Source: Streptococcus sanguinis SK1 = NCTC 7863 (lineage in GTDB: Bacteria > Bacillota > Bacilli > Lactobacillales > Streptococcaceae). From it: a stretch of 64,000 nt of DNA. The translations under genes and the position numbers were made by a program. The stretch is taken from positions 310,001 to 374,000 of the forward strand of contig NZ_GL878507.1 in the NCBI RefSeq assembly GCF_000194945.1. Reading direction: 5' to 3'. Under the pieces are notes generated by a model that saw only the letters and a program-made list of their open reading frames with translations, was not told the origin of the DNA and ran no database searches. The stretch's first letter is position 1. Each line of letters starts with the position of its first letter. Shown piece by piece: positions 51,011-59,816 of the stretch.

Positions 51011-53641
51011 TTATTTTGTAAGAGCTTTTCGGATGAAGTCTATAGGGATAATCAGAACAGCAATAGCAAGTGCTACAATATAGTGTTCAATATCCATAGG
51101 AACAGTATTGAAGACCTGTCCACCAAACTGAATGATTAAAGATTGAACGATAGCAATGGAAATCATAACAATTGAGAATTTTTTGTTTTCTGAGATATGC
51201 TCAAAAACATTAAGACCAGTACTGCGAGTATTGAGGGAATTGAAGATAATCGCATAGATAAACACAGTAAAGGTGAAGGTAGTTACCATTTCAAAGTTTC
51301 CAGTTCCATTAGTGATGAAATCTTGAATGCCAGCTACATTTTTAAGAATAGCTAGACAGACAAGAGTAATGAAAATACTAGCAACTCCAATAGCAGACTT
51401 CATATATTTTGTCAGGATATTAGCTTTTTTAGCTACTGGCTTTTCATTCATATACCGTTCTAAGGTAGGTTCTTCACCAAATGCTAGAGCAGCTAGAGTA
51501 TCCATGATGAGGTTAATCCAAAGGATTTGAATAATTGTAAATGGCTCTTTCAGACCAAAAAGAGGAGAGAGAAGAGACATAGCAATGGTAGTTACATTAA
51601 CTGTCAGCTGGAAAATAATGAATTTGCCAACTGATTTGCTCATTGTCCGACCGTAAAGTACTGCTTTTTCTATAGACGTCAAACTATTGTTTAAAATAAC
51701 TATATCAGAAGCTTCACGGGCAACCTCAGTTCCATCCCCCATAGAGAAACCAACATCAGCAGCTTTAAGAGCAGGAGAGTCATTGACACCGTCACCGGTC
51801 ATACCACAAACCATATCAAGATCTTGAGCTGCTTCAATTAAGCGCTTCTTATCCATTGGTAAGGCACGACTTACAACTTTCATATTAGGGAGTTGCGCTT
51901 TTAATTCTTCGTCAGAGAGGTTCTCTAGCTCATCATGGGTTAGGACTAAGTCCGTATCACTGGTAACAATTCCGGCTTCTTTAGCAATAGCGACAGCTGT
52001 TTCTTTACGGTCCCCTGTAACCATAACTACTTGAACTCCAGCCTTGTTCATTGTTTCAACAGTCTGTTTAATGGAATCCCGTACATTGTCTCGAATACAT
52101 ACAACAGCAATCAAGATTTTGTCTGCTCCCTCTTTCTTAAGAATAGCGAGAAGGCGCATAGAACGATTAGCCTGTTCTAAAGAGATAGCAGAGAATTTAT
52201 CTTTATCAGCTGCAGTAAAAGCAGTCTTATTTCCGTCTTTATCAAGATAGAAATGACAATCGTCTAAAATAAATTCTGGTGCTCCTTTGATGTAAATTTC
52301 GCCTGACTTAGTCGTAACACTAGCATATTTTTTAGCAGAGTTAAACTGTTCTTTTTCAGCAATAGTGTTTGTATCAAAATCTAAGAGATTGCGGTTGATT
52401 AGAAAATCTAAAAGAGCACGGTCAGTTGCGTTACTTCCGACAGCTATACCATCTGCTATATTAGCGTCATTATTTAAACCAATGCCATGAATAACTTGCT
52501 TGAGTAACTTTTCAGACATACTCGAGAAATCAGCAGCAGAACTCTCATCAGTTGTCTCATAAAGAGTTCCATTGCCAAGGAAGAAATCAACAACAGATAG
52601 TTTCCCTTCTGTAATTGTTCCAGTTTTATCGCTGAAAAGGATATTCATATAACCAGCTGTTTCAATAGTATCAGGATGACGAACTAGAATATTCTGAGCT
52701 AGCAAGCGGCCTGAGTTCATTGAAGATACAAGAGCCAGCATCATAGGCAATCCTTCTGGAACTGCCATGATAATGATAGTCACTGCAAAGAGAATTGTTT
52801 CAATGACTAATAAGAAAATAGATGAAAGATTCAAATTGTTTGCAGTATTTAAAGCAAGAAAACCAAGAACAAGGTTGATGACAGAGTAAGCCGCACCAGC
52901 ACTGTATCCAAGAACGCCAATATTTTCTGCCAGTTTGTTCAATTTCTCTTTTGATGGAGAATCTTTCCCATCCTCTTGGAGAGAGGTATTGATGCTTCCA
53001 AGAACAGTATGGTCACCAATATCAGTTGCTTCCATAACAGCTTCACCAGATGTTACCACAGTCCCACGGAAGATTTTTAATTCTGTAAAGAGGTCCTGAC
53101 TATCTGGTTCTGCATTATCACCTAAAGCGATTTTTGTAGCATCTTCACTTTCCCCATTCAAGATAGCTTGATTTACCTTTAATTCTCCAGCAAGAATAAT
53201 CCCGTCAACTGGGATTTTATCACCAGTTTGAAGAAGAATTTGGTCTCCTTTGACAATATCATCTACTAAAATCTCTTTAAGTTTACCGTCACGATAGACT
53301 TTAGCATTAGTTTTGCTAGCTTCTTCTTGTAATGTATTAAACTTTTGCTCATTTTGATATTGTGAGATAGCAGAAAATCCTGTTGACAGGAGAATGGCAA
53401 AAATCAAGGAGATTGCTTCGTACCAATTTGCCTCACCAATACCTGGGAAAATCATGCCGATAAAGTTGAAAATAATTTTGAGACCTAAGGCCGCCAGCAG
53501 AATCAAAATCCACTGATCCTTGAAAGCCTCAATAAATATTGAAAGAAGTGAGTTGGCTTCTTTACTGGAAAGTTTATTATCTCCATGGGCTGATTTGCTT
53601 GCTGCAACCTCAGCTGAGCTTAGCCCTTTAAAGTTATTCAT
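51011..53641 (-). CDS. Ca2+-type P-type ATPase
   Basis: An 876-residue cation pump. It has the actuator TGES-type loop (NGESEDA), the phosphorylation motif SDKTGTITEG near residue 335, MVTGDRKET, and the hinge TGDGVNDSPALKAADVG. Membrane motifs AVPEGLP (helix 4) and NLIMDTLAAL (helix 6) are those of P2B (PMCA-type) calcium pumps, and some bacterial relatives export Ca2+. The gene is transcribed after the third terD gene, with a hairpin between. Ca2+ pumping beside Ca2+-binding TerD proteins is suggestive. In other Ter loci TerC is often the membrane partner. Confidence 0.88.
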   Translation of the reverse strand: MNNFKGLSSAEVAASKSAHGDNKLSSKEANSLLSIFIEAFKDQWILILLAALGLKIIFNFIGMIFPGIGEANWYEAISLIFAILLSTGFSAISQYQNEQKFNTLQEEASKTNAKVYRDGKLKEILVDDIVKGDQILLQTGDKIPVDGIILAGELKVNQAILNGESEDATKIALGDNAEPDSQDLFTELKIFRGTVVTSGEAVMEATDIGDHTVLGSINTSLQEDGKDSPSKEKLNKLAENIGVLGYSAGAAYSVINLVLGFLALNTANNLNLSSIFLLVIETILFAVTIIIMAVPEGLPMMLALVSSMNSGRLLAQNILVRHPDTIETAGYMNILFSDKTGTITEGKLSVVDFFLGNGTLYETTDESSAADFSSMSEKLLKQVIHGIGLNNDANIADGIAVGSNATDRALLDFLINRNLLDFDTNTIAEKEQFNSAKKYASVTTKSGEIYIKGAPEFILDDCHFYLDKDGNKTAFTAADKDKFSAISLEQANRSMRLLAILKKEGADKILIAVVCIRDNVRDSIKQTVETMNKAGVQVVMVTGDRKETAVAIAKEAGIVTSDTDLVLTHDELENLSDEELKAQLPNMKVVSRALPMDKKRLIEAAQDLDMVCGMTGDGVNDSPALKAADVGFSMGDGTEVAREASDIVILNNSLTSIEKAVLYGRTMSKSVGKFIIFQLTVNVTTIAMSLLSPLFGLKEPFTIIQILWINLIMDTLAALAFGEEPTLERYMNEKPVAKKANILTKYMKSAIGVASIFITLVCLAILKNVAGIQDFITNGTGNFEMVTTFTFTVFIYAIIFNSLNTRSTGLNVFEHISENKKFSIVMISIAIVQSLIIQFGGQVFNTVPMDIEHYIVALAIAVLIIPIDFIRKALTK

Positions 53642-53669
53642 TTGGTTTATTTGTCCTTTCTAAAAATAA

Positions 53670-53703
53670 AGAGGCTGAGACAATAGTGTTCAGTCTCTTT
53701 TTT
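53670..53703. terminator. hairpin between terD and the P-type ATPase gene
   Basis: AGAGGCTGAGACA and TGTTCAGTCTCT form an imperfect stem around ATAG, with T-rich flanks on both strands. It could attenuate read-through into the pump gene. It shares the GGCTGA-ACA-TAGTGTT-CAG core with the palindrome at 50968. Confidence 0.65.
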
Positions 53704-53740
53704 GTATGTCAATAAAACTTGATATGGCAACTGTTTGTCT

Positions 53741-54379
53741 TTAGCTAAAGAGTGCAGCTATACCATTTAAATCAGCCTGCTTACCTTCACCAATGGTGTG
53801 GAAGGCCCAAGTTGAACCATCTTTTACAAGTTCTGCAAAAACAACAGCTGTATCGGTAGAATAATCATCTTTAAGCTGGAATTTGCAAAGTTCAGAATTG
53901 TTCTCTGCATTAACTAAGCGAACATAGGAATTATTAACCATGCCAAATGTTTGACGACGAGCGATAGCCTGATCGATGGTAACAGCGCAAATGACCTTAT
54001 GGGTACTTGGTGAGAGAGCAGCTAAATCCAAATTGATAACTTCATCATCACCATCACCTGCACCAGTACGGTTATCACCATTTAAGTGAATACCAGGAGC
54101 AGTTTTGTTATTATAAAAAATAACATCATTAGCAGAAGTAATTTTACCTGCCTCATTCAATAGGAAAGCAGAAATATCAAGGTCAAAATCTGCACCACCG
54201 GCAGAGATATCCCAACCAGCGCATAAGTCAACTTTTGTAAGTCCTGGAGCAGCTTTAGCTAAGTCCAGGATAGTATTTTTTTCTAAATCAAGAGATACAC
54301 CTCCTGTTGCAGGAGCAACTTCAGTGGGTGTTGGAGTAGGATTGGCAGGTCCGCCAAGTGAGGTGAAATTAATAGCCAT
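53741..54379 (-). CDS. TerD family protein (third of three)
   Basis: A 212-residue TerD-domain protein. TerD proteins bind Ca2+ through acidic loops. Here they are ADFDLDISAFLL (about residue 60) and GDNRTGAGDGDDE (about 100-112). An N-terminal Pro/Thr-rich stretch precedes the domain. It is the last terD in the run and lies 17 bases after the second. The name terD is used in the general sense; the exact orthology to TerD, TerE or TerZ cannot be told. Confidence 0.9.
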   Translation of the reverse strand: MAINFTSLGGPANPTPTPTEVAPATGGVSLDLEKNTILDLAKAAPGLTKVDLCAGWDISAGGADFDLDISAFLLNEAGKITSANDVIFYNNKTAPGIHLNGDNRTGAGDGDDEVINLDLAALSPSTHKVICAVTIDQAIARRQTFGMVNNSYVRLVNAENNSELCKFQLKDDYSTDTAVVFAELVKDGSTWAFHTIGEGKQADLNGIAALFS

Positions 54380-54396
54380 GAGAGATTCCTTTCTGA

Positions 54397-55092
54397 TTAA
54401 CGGTAAGATTTTTCAATGTCTTGGATTGAAGCGTTTAGGTATTCTCCAACTGCTTTGAAAGTCCAACCATTGACAGTACGTGTAAGTTCAGCAAATTTAA
54501 CGGCCGTCGCTTTGCCGCCATCTTCTGATAGATTGAAGCGAGCGATTTCTTTTTCAGGACGTTGTGCCTGATCAACTAAACGAACGTAGGCATTCTTTAC
54601 TTGGCCAAAATATTGTTTGCGATTTTGACCAGAATAGATAACAACTGCTACAACGATTTGAGCCACGTCTGGATGAATATTATTGAAATTCACAAACATG
54701 TTTTCATCATCACCGTCACCAGCACCGGTAAGGTTATCATGATCTAATTGAATACCCTGAGATTTCTTTTTACTGAAATAGACCAGATTATTAACTGAAC
54801 GAGTCAGATGGCCAGAAGAATCAAGAAGGAAGGCACAAAGATCAAGGTCAAAGTCAGAGCCAAAGAGACTTGTCTTAACATCCCATCCTGCTGATACGCG
54901 AATATTTTCTAAAGAGAAATCTGTTTTAGAAAGATTAAGGAAGTCATTTTTTGCAAGGTTGAGCATGCCTCCTTTATTTAAATCGAGTGTAACTTCGCGC
55001 CCTTCCGTACTAGCAGTTTGAATAGGTGTGTTAGCAGCAGGAGCTTGAGTTTGTTGCTCATCTCCACCAAATAATTTACCAAAAAGTCCCAT
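54397..55092 (-). CDS. TerD family protein (second of three), with amphipathic N-terminus
   Basis: A 231-residue TerD-domain protein with the Ca2+ loops SDFDLDLCAFLL and HDNLTGAGDGDDE. It differs from its neighbours in its first 30 residues: MGLFGKLFGG, an amphipathic stretch that could touch membrane, followed by a Gln/Ala/Thr linker. The Asn-for-Arg change in the second loop also sets it apart. It is 25 bases after the first terD gene on the minus strand. Confidence 0.9.
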   Translation of the reverse strand: MGLFGKLFGGDEQQTQAPAANTPIQTASTEGREVTLDLNKGGMLNLAKNDFLNLSKTDFSLENIRVSAGWDVKTSLFGSDFDLDLCAFLLDSSGHLTRSVNNLVYFSKKKSQGIQLDHDNLTGAGDGDDENMFVNFNNIHPDVAQIVVAVVIYSGQNRKQYFGQVKNAYVRLVDQAQRPEKEIARFNLSEDGGKATAVKFAELTRTVNGWTFKAVGEYLNASIQDIEKSYR

Positions 55093-55117
55093 AATATTTT
55101 CCTTTCTATTTTCTTAA

Positions 55118-55717
55118 TTACATATAGCGAGACAAGAGTTGGTTGAGGTCAGCGATAGCTCCCTCACCGATTGCTTCAAAAGCCCAGCCATTAGCCGTCC
55201 GACTAAGGGAACAAGCTGTTACAGAAGTATCAGCAGAATAACTGTCACTCAATTCATAGCGGCAGATTTCCTGTTCGTTATTATCGGCATCTAGAAGGCG
55301 GACAAAAGCATTTTTTATCATGCCAAAAGTCTGACGTTTAGTGACTGCATCAAAAATAGTAATGAAGAAGACAATTTTCTTAATTCGAGGCTCAATTGCA
55401 TCAAGATTAATTTGGATTCGTTCATCGTCGCCCTCGCCTTCGCCAGTACGATTATCACCTTCAAGTCGAATTCCAGCTGCAGACATATTATTGAAGAAAA
55501 TAACATCATTCGGTACTTGTGCAACACGACCGCTTTCTTCAACTAGGAAGGCTGCTAAGTCTAGGTCAGCAGTTGGTCCTGCAACAGCCATATCCCAGCC
55601 GCCACCTAGAATACAATTTTTTAATGCAGGAGCCTGCTTTGTTAAATCTAAAACGCTCCCTTTAGAGAGGTTAAGAGGAGCAGCAGAGCTGCCAGAGTTT
55701 AAATTAGTGAAATCCAT
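55118..55717 (-). CDS. TerD family protein (first of three)
   Basis: A 199-residue TerD-domain protein with Ca2+ loops ADLDLAAFLV and GDNRTGEGEGDDE. It is the shortest of the three paralogues and is close to a bare TerD domain. It follows telA by about 90 bases, and an AGAAAGGA site lies before the start. Confidence 0.9.
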   Translation of the reverse strand: MDFTNLNSGSSAAPLNLSKGSVLDLTKQAPALKNCILGGGWDMAVAGPTADLDLAAFLVEESGRVAQVPNDVIFFNNMSAAGIRLEGDNRTGEGEGDDERIQINLDAIEPRIKKIVFFITIFDAVTKRQTFGMIKNAFVRLLDADNNEQEICRYELSDSYSADTSVTACSLSRTANGWAFEAIGEGAIADLNQLLSRYM

Positions 55718-55809
55718 ATAGATATTCCTTTCTGAATCATAATATTTTTAAAACTTTTTAGCTTAAGGAAGGCTAAGTAAGAGTTATCGGTACCTTATTT
55801 TAAGTGATA

Positions 55810-56940
55810 TCAATGACCGCTTATAAAACCTTTTTCAGCCATGTCAGATTTCATATGTTCTAACTCAATAGAATCACTTTTTCGTTTTTCAGCAATTTGA
55901 TTATTGATTTGCTTGGTTTCTTCAATTCCTTTTTTGATTGTCTCATAAGTTGTACGAAGAGTCTCCATTTGAATAGAGCTTCCACCAGCCATACGAGCAA
56001 TATTAACAGATTGATTAGCAGTGTTTTGTGCATTACGAATTAGAAGTTCATTTGTTTTTTCATCCAATTGTTTGATTGACTTAGCTTGAATTTCCTGTCT
56101 TTTTAATTGAATAGCTTGAACCAAACATTGCTTGAAGATTGGCAATGTGATAATAAAGGAAGAATTGATTTTCCGCATCAGATTAAAGTTAGACATTTGC
56201 ATGGTCTGAATCATAGGACAGGTTTGCATGGCCACGTTTTCAGCAATCTGCAAGTCATATGTTCGCTGTGCGAGCATATCTTTAATCATGCTTAGCTTTT
56301 GCTGTTGAGTTTGTTTTTCTTGCTCTGTTATATCTGTACGAGCCGCAATTTGATTGCTGTATTCTTCGATTTCTTCTTGAGCAATCTCACCAGCAACAAT
56401 ATATTTTTCTAATTCTTCATAGTAAGCTACATTAGTTTTATATTGTTTTTCCAAATTTTCTTGAGTTTGGTGAATCTGAACTTCATATTGCTTCAATATG
56501 GTATAAATCTGATCAACCTCTTTACCCATATCTTCATATTTAGCAAAAAGTTTATCAATACTATTCTTTATTTTGCCAAATAATTTTTGCAGAGCAGATG
56601 CTTTTTCTGGATTTTCAATTTCTTTAATATCGAATTTATCCATGATTTTAGTAAGTTGAACGAGCATTCGAGAAGCTTCCTCTGCATCTACCCTTCGCAT
56701 GGAAGATAATAGAGCATCAGACATTTGAGAAATCCCTTCACTCGGTTTTTGACCGAAAGCCATAATTGAGTTGACATTAGTAATATCAATCTCATTGGTG
56801 AGGTTCTGAACCTCAGGCAGTGATCTTAGCTTCTGCTTATAGGCTAAGTTGTCAGCTAGGACTTCTGGTTTAGCAAGTTCAAGTTCAGTTGATTCAATCT
56901 CTTGTGGAGTCGAATCAAAACTTCCTGTGTTGATAGGCAT
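55810..56940 (-). CDS. telA: TelA-family toxic anion resistance protein
   Basis: A 376-residue, mostly helical, highly charged protein of the TelA (PF05816) family, seen in tellurite-resistance and cell-envelope stress loci. It has a long coiled-coil middle (about 90-220) and a conserved ETLRTTYETIKKGIEET region near residue 330. No membrane segment is seen. In Bacillus the yceG-yceH pair matches the order here, YceG then TelA, with TerD genes nearby. Confidence 0.88.
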   Translation of the reverse strand: MPINTGSFDSTPQEIESTELELAKPEVLADNLAYKQKLRSLPEVQNLTNEIDITNVNSIMAFGQKPSEGISQMSDALLSSMRRVDAEEASRMLVQLTKIMDKFDIKEIENPEKASALQKLFGKIKNSIDKLFAKYEDMGKEVDQIYTILKQYEVQIHQTQENLEKQYKTNVAYYEELEKYIVAGEIAQEEIEEYSNQIAARTDITEQEKQTQQQKLSMIKDMLAQRTYDLQIAENVAMQTCPMIQTMQMSNFNLMRKINSSFIITLPIFKQCLVQAIQLKRQEIQAKSIKQLDEKTNELLIRNAQNTANQSVNIARMAGGSSIQMETLRTTYETIKKGIEETKQINNQIAEKRKSDSIELEHMKSDMAEKGFISGH

Positions 56941-56955
56941 ATTGTTTTCCTTTCT

Positions 56956-58524
56956 TTAATTAAAAAGTTTACTGAAGAAATTTTGTTTTTTCAGCTTTCG
57001 TTGAATAGCTTGAAAACTTTGCTCATAGTTTATAACATCTAACCTGACAGTGTTAAAGTACTCTGCATTAATGTAAGAGTTCAGGTCAGATAAGCCGGCA
57101 GGTGAAAAAATGATGATATCAAAACCAATTTTTCCAAGATAGGCAAGGACATAGCACGTATTTTTTGATAACTGAGTTTCGCCTTCCAAGAAAAAGACAA
57201 TCTTGGGTATAAAGCCGGTAAAATCAAAGCTATCTATGAGTCGTATTACTCTTTTATCCAACTGTAGAATCAACAGTGCAAAGTTTAATATTTCTTCTTT
57301 GGATATTGTCAATGGTTGTTTGAACAGTCGAGTATCAGCAATAGTTTCGTTAATCTTATTGAGAAGGAATTTTTCTGTTTCATCGTTATAAGGAGCATAG
57401 CGATAGAATGGGAGCTTCATAATCTCCTCAATATCAAAACTTCCATTACTGAGTTGACAAAACATAAGCTGATACTTATCGGAATCATTTATTTCATGAG
57501 TAATCAGTTCATCACCATTGGATGTTAAAACGAGCGTATTGTCAGACGAAGAACAGATATTGACCAAGTGGGCGTACTTGTCAATTGGATTATATTCTCC
57601 CTCTATTTCAAAAAAGAAATGTGGGACGTAGACTGTTTTCTCAACGGTCTTAAATCCGTTCCGAACTTTTGCGGGTGCGTTCCAATTTTGTTCTACATCT
57701 ATTAAAGTTGAATTGAAAAAAATGGGGCTTGTCGTTCCATTTCGGAACTGCCAAGGCCTATAAATGCCAGAATTTGTAAATAACTGTTCTTCAATTTGTG
57801 TTTCTATATCCAGTGTAATTGAACGATTTTCCTCTATAATTTGTCCATTTTTAGCTCTTTCTGCCCAACTTTGGATAGGCAGGATTTGAGTGTTTTTATG
57901 GACAGTACTGATTTGATCAGAGTCAACTAGAGCAAAATTTTCATCATCTTTTAGTGGATTGATATAAATGACATCAAATCCGAAGCGATTAAGTAACAGC
58001 AAGAAATATATATCGTGTTTGGAAATACTACCATAGTAGATGCACTTGTTTGTAAGGTAATCTCTATCTTGATAGGATAAGCTGAAAATATGTAAGTATG
58101 CATAGAGTAGCATTTTGCATATAAAATTATTTCTCACGCTGTTATTCAGGAAATTTTCCTGACGGATAGCAAGGTTTGTTATATATTCAAGAGCAATCAG
58201 AAATTGATGATTGAGCTCTGCATCTTCAAAGAGTGTAATATCCTGACTGGCTATTTGACTAACTTCCATTGAAGCAAGCTCGTTTTTTATGCTGTTAATG
58301 AAATCAAAATCTGCATCCATTGGGATTTGGCCGTCAAAGTAAATAGTGTGAGTTGAATCCTCTTGAGCTTTTACCAAAATAGTTTTTAATACACTATCAT
58401 ATTTACTTTGATTTTCAACCCCGATATATCGTGTAAAAACAGGAGCGAAAGTGGCTTGTATTCCTTTTCGTTCTGTGATTGAACGCCAAAGTTCAAAGGG
58501 CAAATTTTGCAGACTGGTCGACAT
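56956..58524 (-). CDS. YceG family protein of the Ter system
   Basis: A 522-residue soluble protein. Its place just before telA in the same direction, its length and its sequence type match Bacillus YceG (YceG_bac), a family placed in the predicted biosynthetic module of Ter loci. It has no visible catalytic motif that I can name. It is the first gene after the promoter at 58676 and a 145-base structured leader. Confidence 0.78.
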   Translation of the reverse strand: MSTSLQNLPFELWRSITERKGIQATFAPVFTRYIGVENQSKYDSVLKTILVKAQEDSTHTIYFDGQIPMDADFDFINSIKNELASMEVSQIASQDITLFEDAELNHQFLIALEYITNLAIRQENFLNNSVRNNFICKMLLYAYLHIFSLSYQDRDYLTNKCIYYGSISKHDIYFLLLLNRFGFDVIYINPLKDDENFALVDSDQISTVHKNTQILPIQSWAERAKNGQIIEENRSITLDIETQIEEQLFTNSGIYRPWQFRNGTTSPIFFNSTLIDVEQNWNAPAKVRNGFKTVEKTVYVPHFFFEIEGEYNPIDKYAHLVNICSSSDNTLVLTSNGDELITHEINDSDKYQLMFCQLSNGSFDIEEIMKLPFYRYAPYNDETEKFLLNKINETIADTRLFKQPLTISKEEILNFALLILQLDKRVIRLIDSFDFTGFIPKIVFFLEGETQLSKNTCYVLAYLGKIGFDIIIFSPAGLSDLNSYINAEYFNTVRLDVINYEQSFQAIQRKLKKQNFFSKLFN

Positions 58525-58669
58525 GAAATATACCTGCTTTCTACGATTATAATGTCACATCTTTTGTCTTCTTTGTATAAAAGTTAAATGAAGAGTGCAG
58601 ATGGTTTGTTTTGTACCTCCTAAATCACTGGAGATAGCTTATTAAAGTCTGCTCTCCCCCTGCTTTATA
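58525..58669 (-). promoter_or_regulatory. structured leader of yceG-telA-terD
   Basis: The transcript from the promoter at 58676 has about 145 untranslated bases. A 5' hairpin (58630-58657, GGAGA-AGC..../TCTCC) contains TCTGCTCTC at 58648-58656, which can also pair with GAGTGCAGA at 58593-58601, giving two exclusive structures. An isolated AGGAGGT (ACCTCCT at 58615-58621 on the plus strand) has no start codon after it. No known riboswitch class was recognised. Confidence 0.45.
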
Positions 58670-58675
58670 GATACC

Positions 58676-58705
58676 ATTGTATATTTATAAAATGGTCTTT
58701 GTCAA
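58676..58705 (-). promoter_or_regulatory. promoter of yceG-telA-terD
   Basis: On the minus strand, -35 TTGACA (58705-58700) and -10 TACAAT (58681-58676) are separated by 18 bases. The -35 is a perfect match and the -10 matches in five of six. Confidence 0.78.
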
Positions 58706-58713
58706 GAGATAAA

Positions 58714-59805
58714 CTATAAATCTGCGACTTCCTTTATAATGCCACAAACATTATATTTCTGTAGGTTGACATATTCGATTGGGATTTGTTTTTCTTCACA
58801 TAATTGAAGGATATGTTTAAGGTATTTTTGATTAGCCTTTTCTCTAATTAATACCCTATCTGGAAGGCGCCTAAGCAGAACTCTAGTTGTCTCACCAACT
58901 CCTGGTTTTATTTTATTGATATCACTAATGTTGTAGGATTGGGCGATTTTCTTAACTTCGTCCAATCCTTTGAAATCCTCATTGAGTTCTTCTTGTGAAG
59001 GATTAAAATAATCTAATTGAACTTGGTCAAAATAGGATTGCACTTTATCTAAGAATTCCAATGAATGGTCGTAAGCTTCGTTTTCTGCATAATAAACAGC
59101 TCCGTGAAGCTCGTCATCGCTCATTTCTTTTAATTTGACCGTCCTGCTGACGAGGCCGCTGACAGTAGCATTTAAGCAAGCGCTAGGGATTAAAAAGTCC
59201 TGACGTGTACCATAAAGCGGTGTTACTGAAGCTGGATCACTGAGTACAGCTAGAGTAGGATCTAGTTCGGAAAAGAATTTGTTTTCCTCTGCTAACCTCT
59301 GGCAGGCTTCTTCCAGGACGGTATTTATTGCTCCTTTTCCAACCCAACCATCCACAAATTGAATATCTTTAGGATGGTGCTTGTTGGCTATAATATTCAT
59401 GGCGGCTATGTCAATCCCTTTACCTCGAATGATAGAAATACTATAATGTGGCACATCAAGCTGATATTTATAGTGAAGGTACCTTTTTATTAGAATACCT
59501 ATAGGAGTCCCTGCCCTTGCTAAGGAAACTAAAACAAGATTTTCTCCTTTTTTCTTAAAAATTTTTTCAGAAAGACTTGCTATAGCGTTAGCAGTCTCAA
59601 AAGAAAGAGTTGCGAGGCTTTCTTGATAGATTTTCATATAGCGCTCTGTTGGGGCATATTCTAGAGGTAGCATTTCGGAATAATGAACGCCCTGTTGATT
59701 TAACTTTTCTCTTTCGGCAGTTTCTAATACAGGAACCTTTCCACGCACATCTTGTAAGAGGATGGTTACATCGGATTCAGGGTAACTAGTTTTTACTAAA
59801 TTCAT
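58714..59805 (-). CDS. StiP-type PRTase/PELOTA protein
   Basis: A 363-residue protein in the StiP family (PF11202). It has an N-terminal phosphoribosyltransferase-like domain (about 75-270) with VLVSLARAGTPIG and FVDGWVGKGAI, which line a nucleotide-sugar site, and a C-terminal PELOTA-type RNA-binding region (about 290-363), ending YNVCGIIKEV. It has been called a cysteine protease in databases, but the sequence suggests a PRTase. It follows the other PRTase by 11 bases. Confidence 0.85.
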   Translation of the reverse strand: MNLVKTSYPESDVTILLQDVRGKVPVLETAEREKLNQQGVHYSEMLPLEYAPTERYMKIYQESLATLSFETANAIASLSEKIFKKKGENLVLVSLARAGTPIGILIKRYLHYKYQLDVPHYSISIIRGKGIDIAAMNIIANKHHPKDIQFVDGWVGKGAINTVLEEACQRLAEENKFFSELDPTLAVLSDPASVTPLYGTRQDFLIPSACLNATVSGLVSRTVKLKEMSDDELHGAVYYAENEAYDHSLEFLDKVQSYFDQVQLDYFNPSQEELNEDFKGLDEVKKIAQSYNISDINKIKPGVGETTRVLLRRLPDRVLIREKANQKYLKHILQLCEEKQIPIEYVNLQKYNVCGIIKEVADL

Positions 59806-59816
59806 AAAAGCCTTTC

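Noticed and set aside
58546..58551. A TATAAT on the minus strand 22 bases before yceG, as an alternative promoter
   Set aside because: No -35 at 16-18 bases is present, and a transcript would leave almost no room for the ribosome site. The TTGACA/TACAAT pair upstream is much better.
58525..58669. yybP-ykoY (Mn2+) riboswitch in the yceG leader
   Set aside because: The GGGGAGA start is suggestive, but the conserved loop sequences of that class are not present in the expected order.
58714..59805. Cysteine protease (as the StiP family is often named)
   Set aside because: PRTase-like segments and a PELOTA-type tail are visible, while no Cys-His protease motif can be pointed out.
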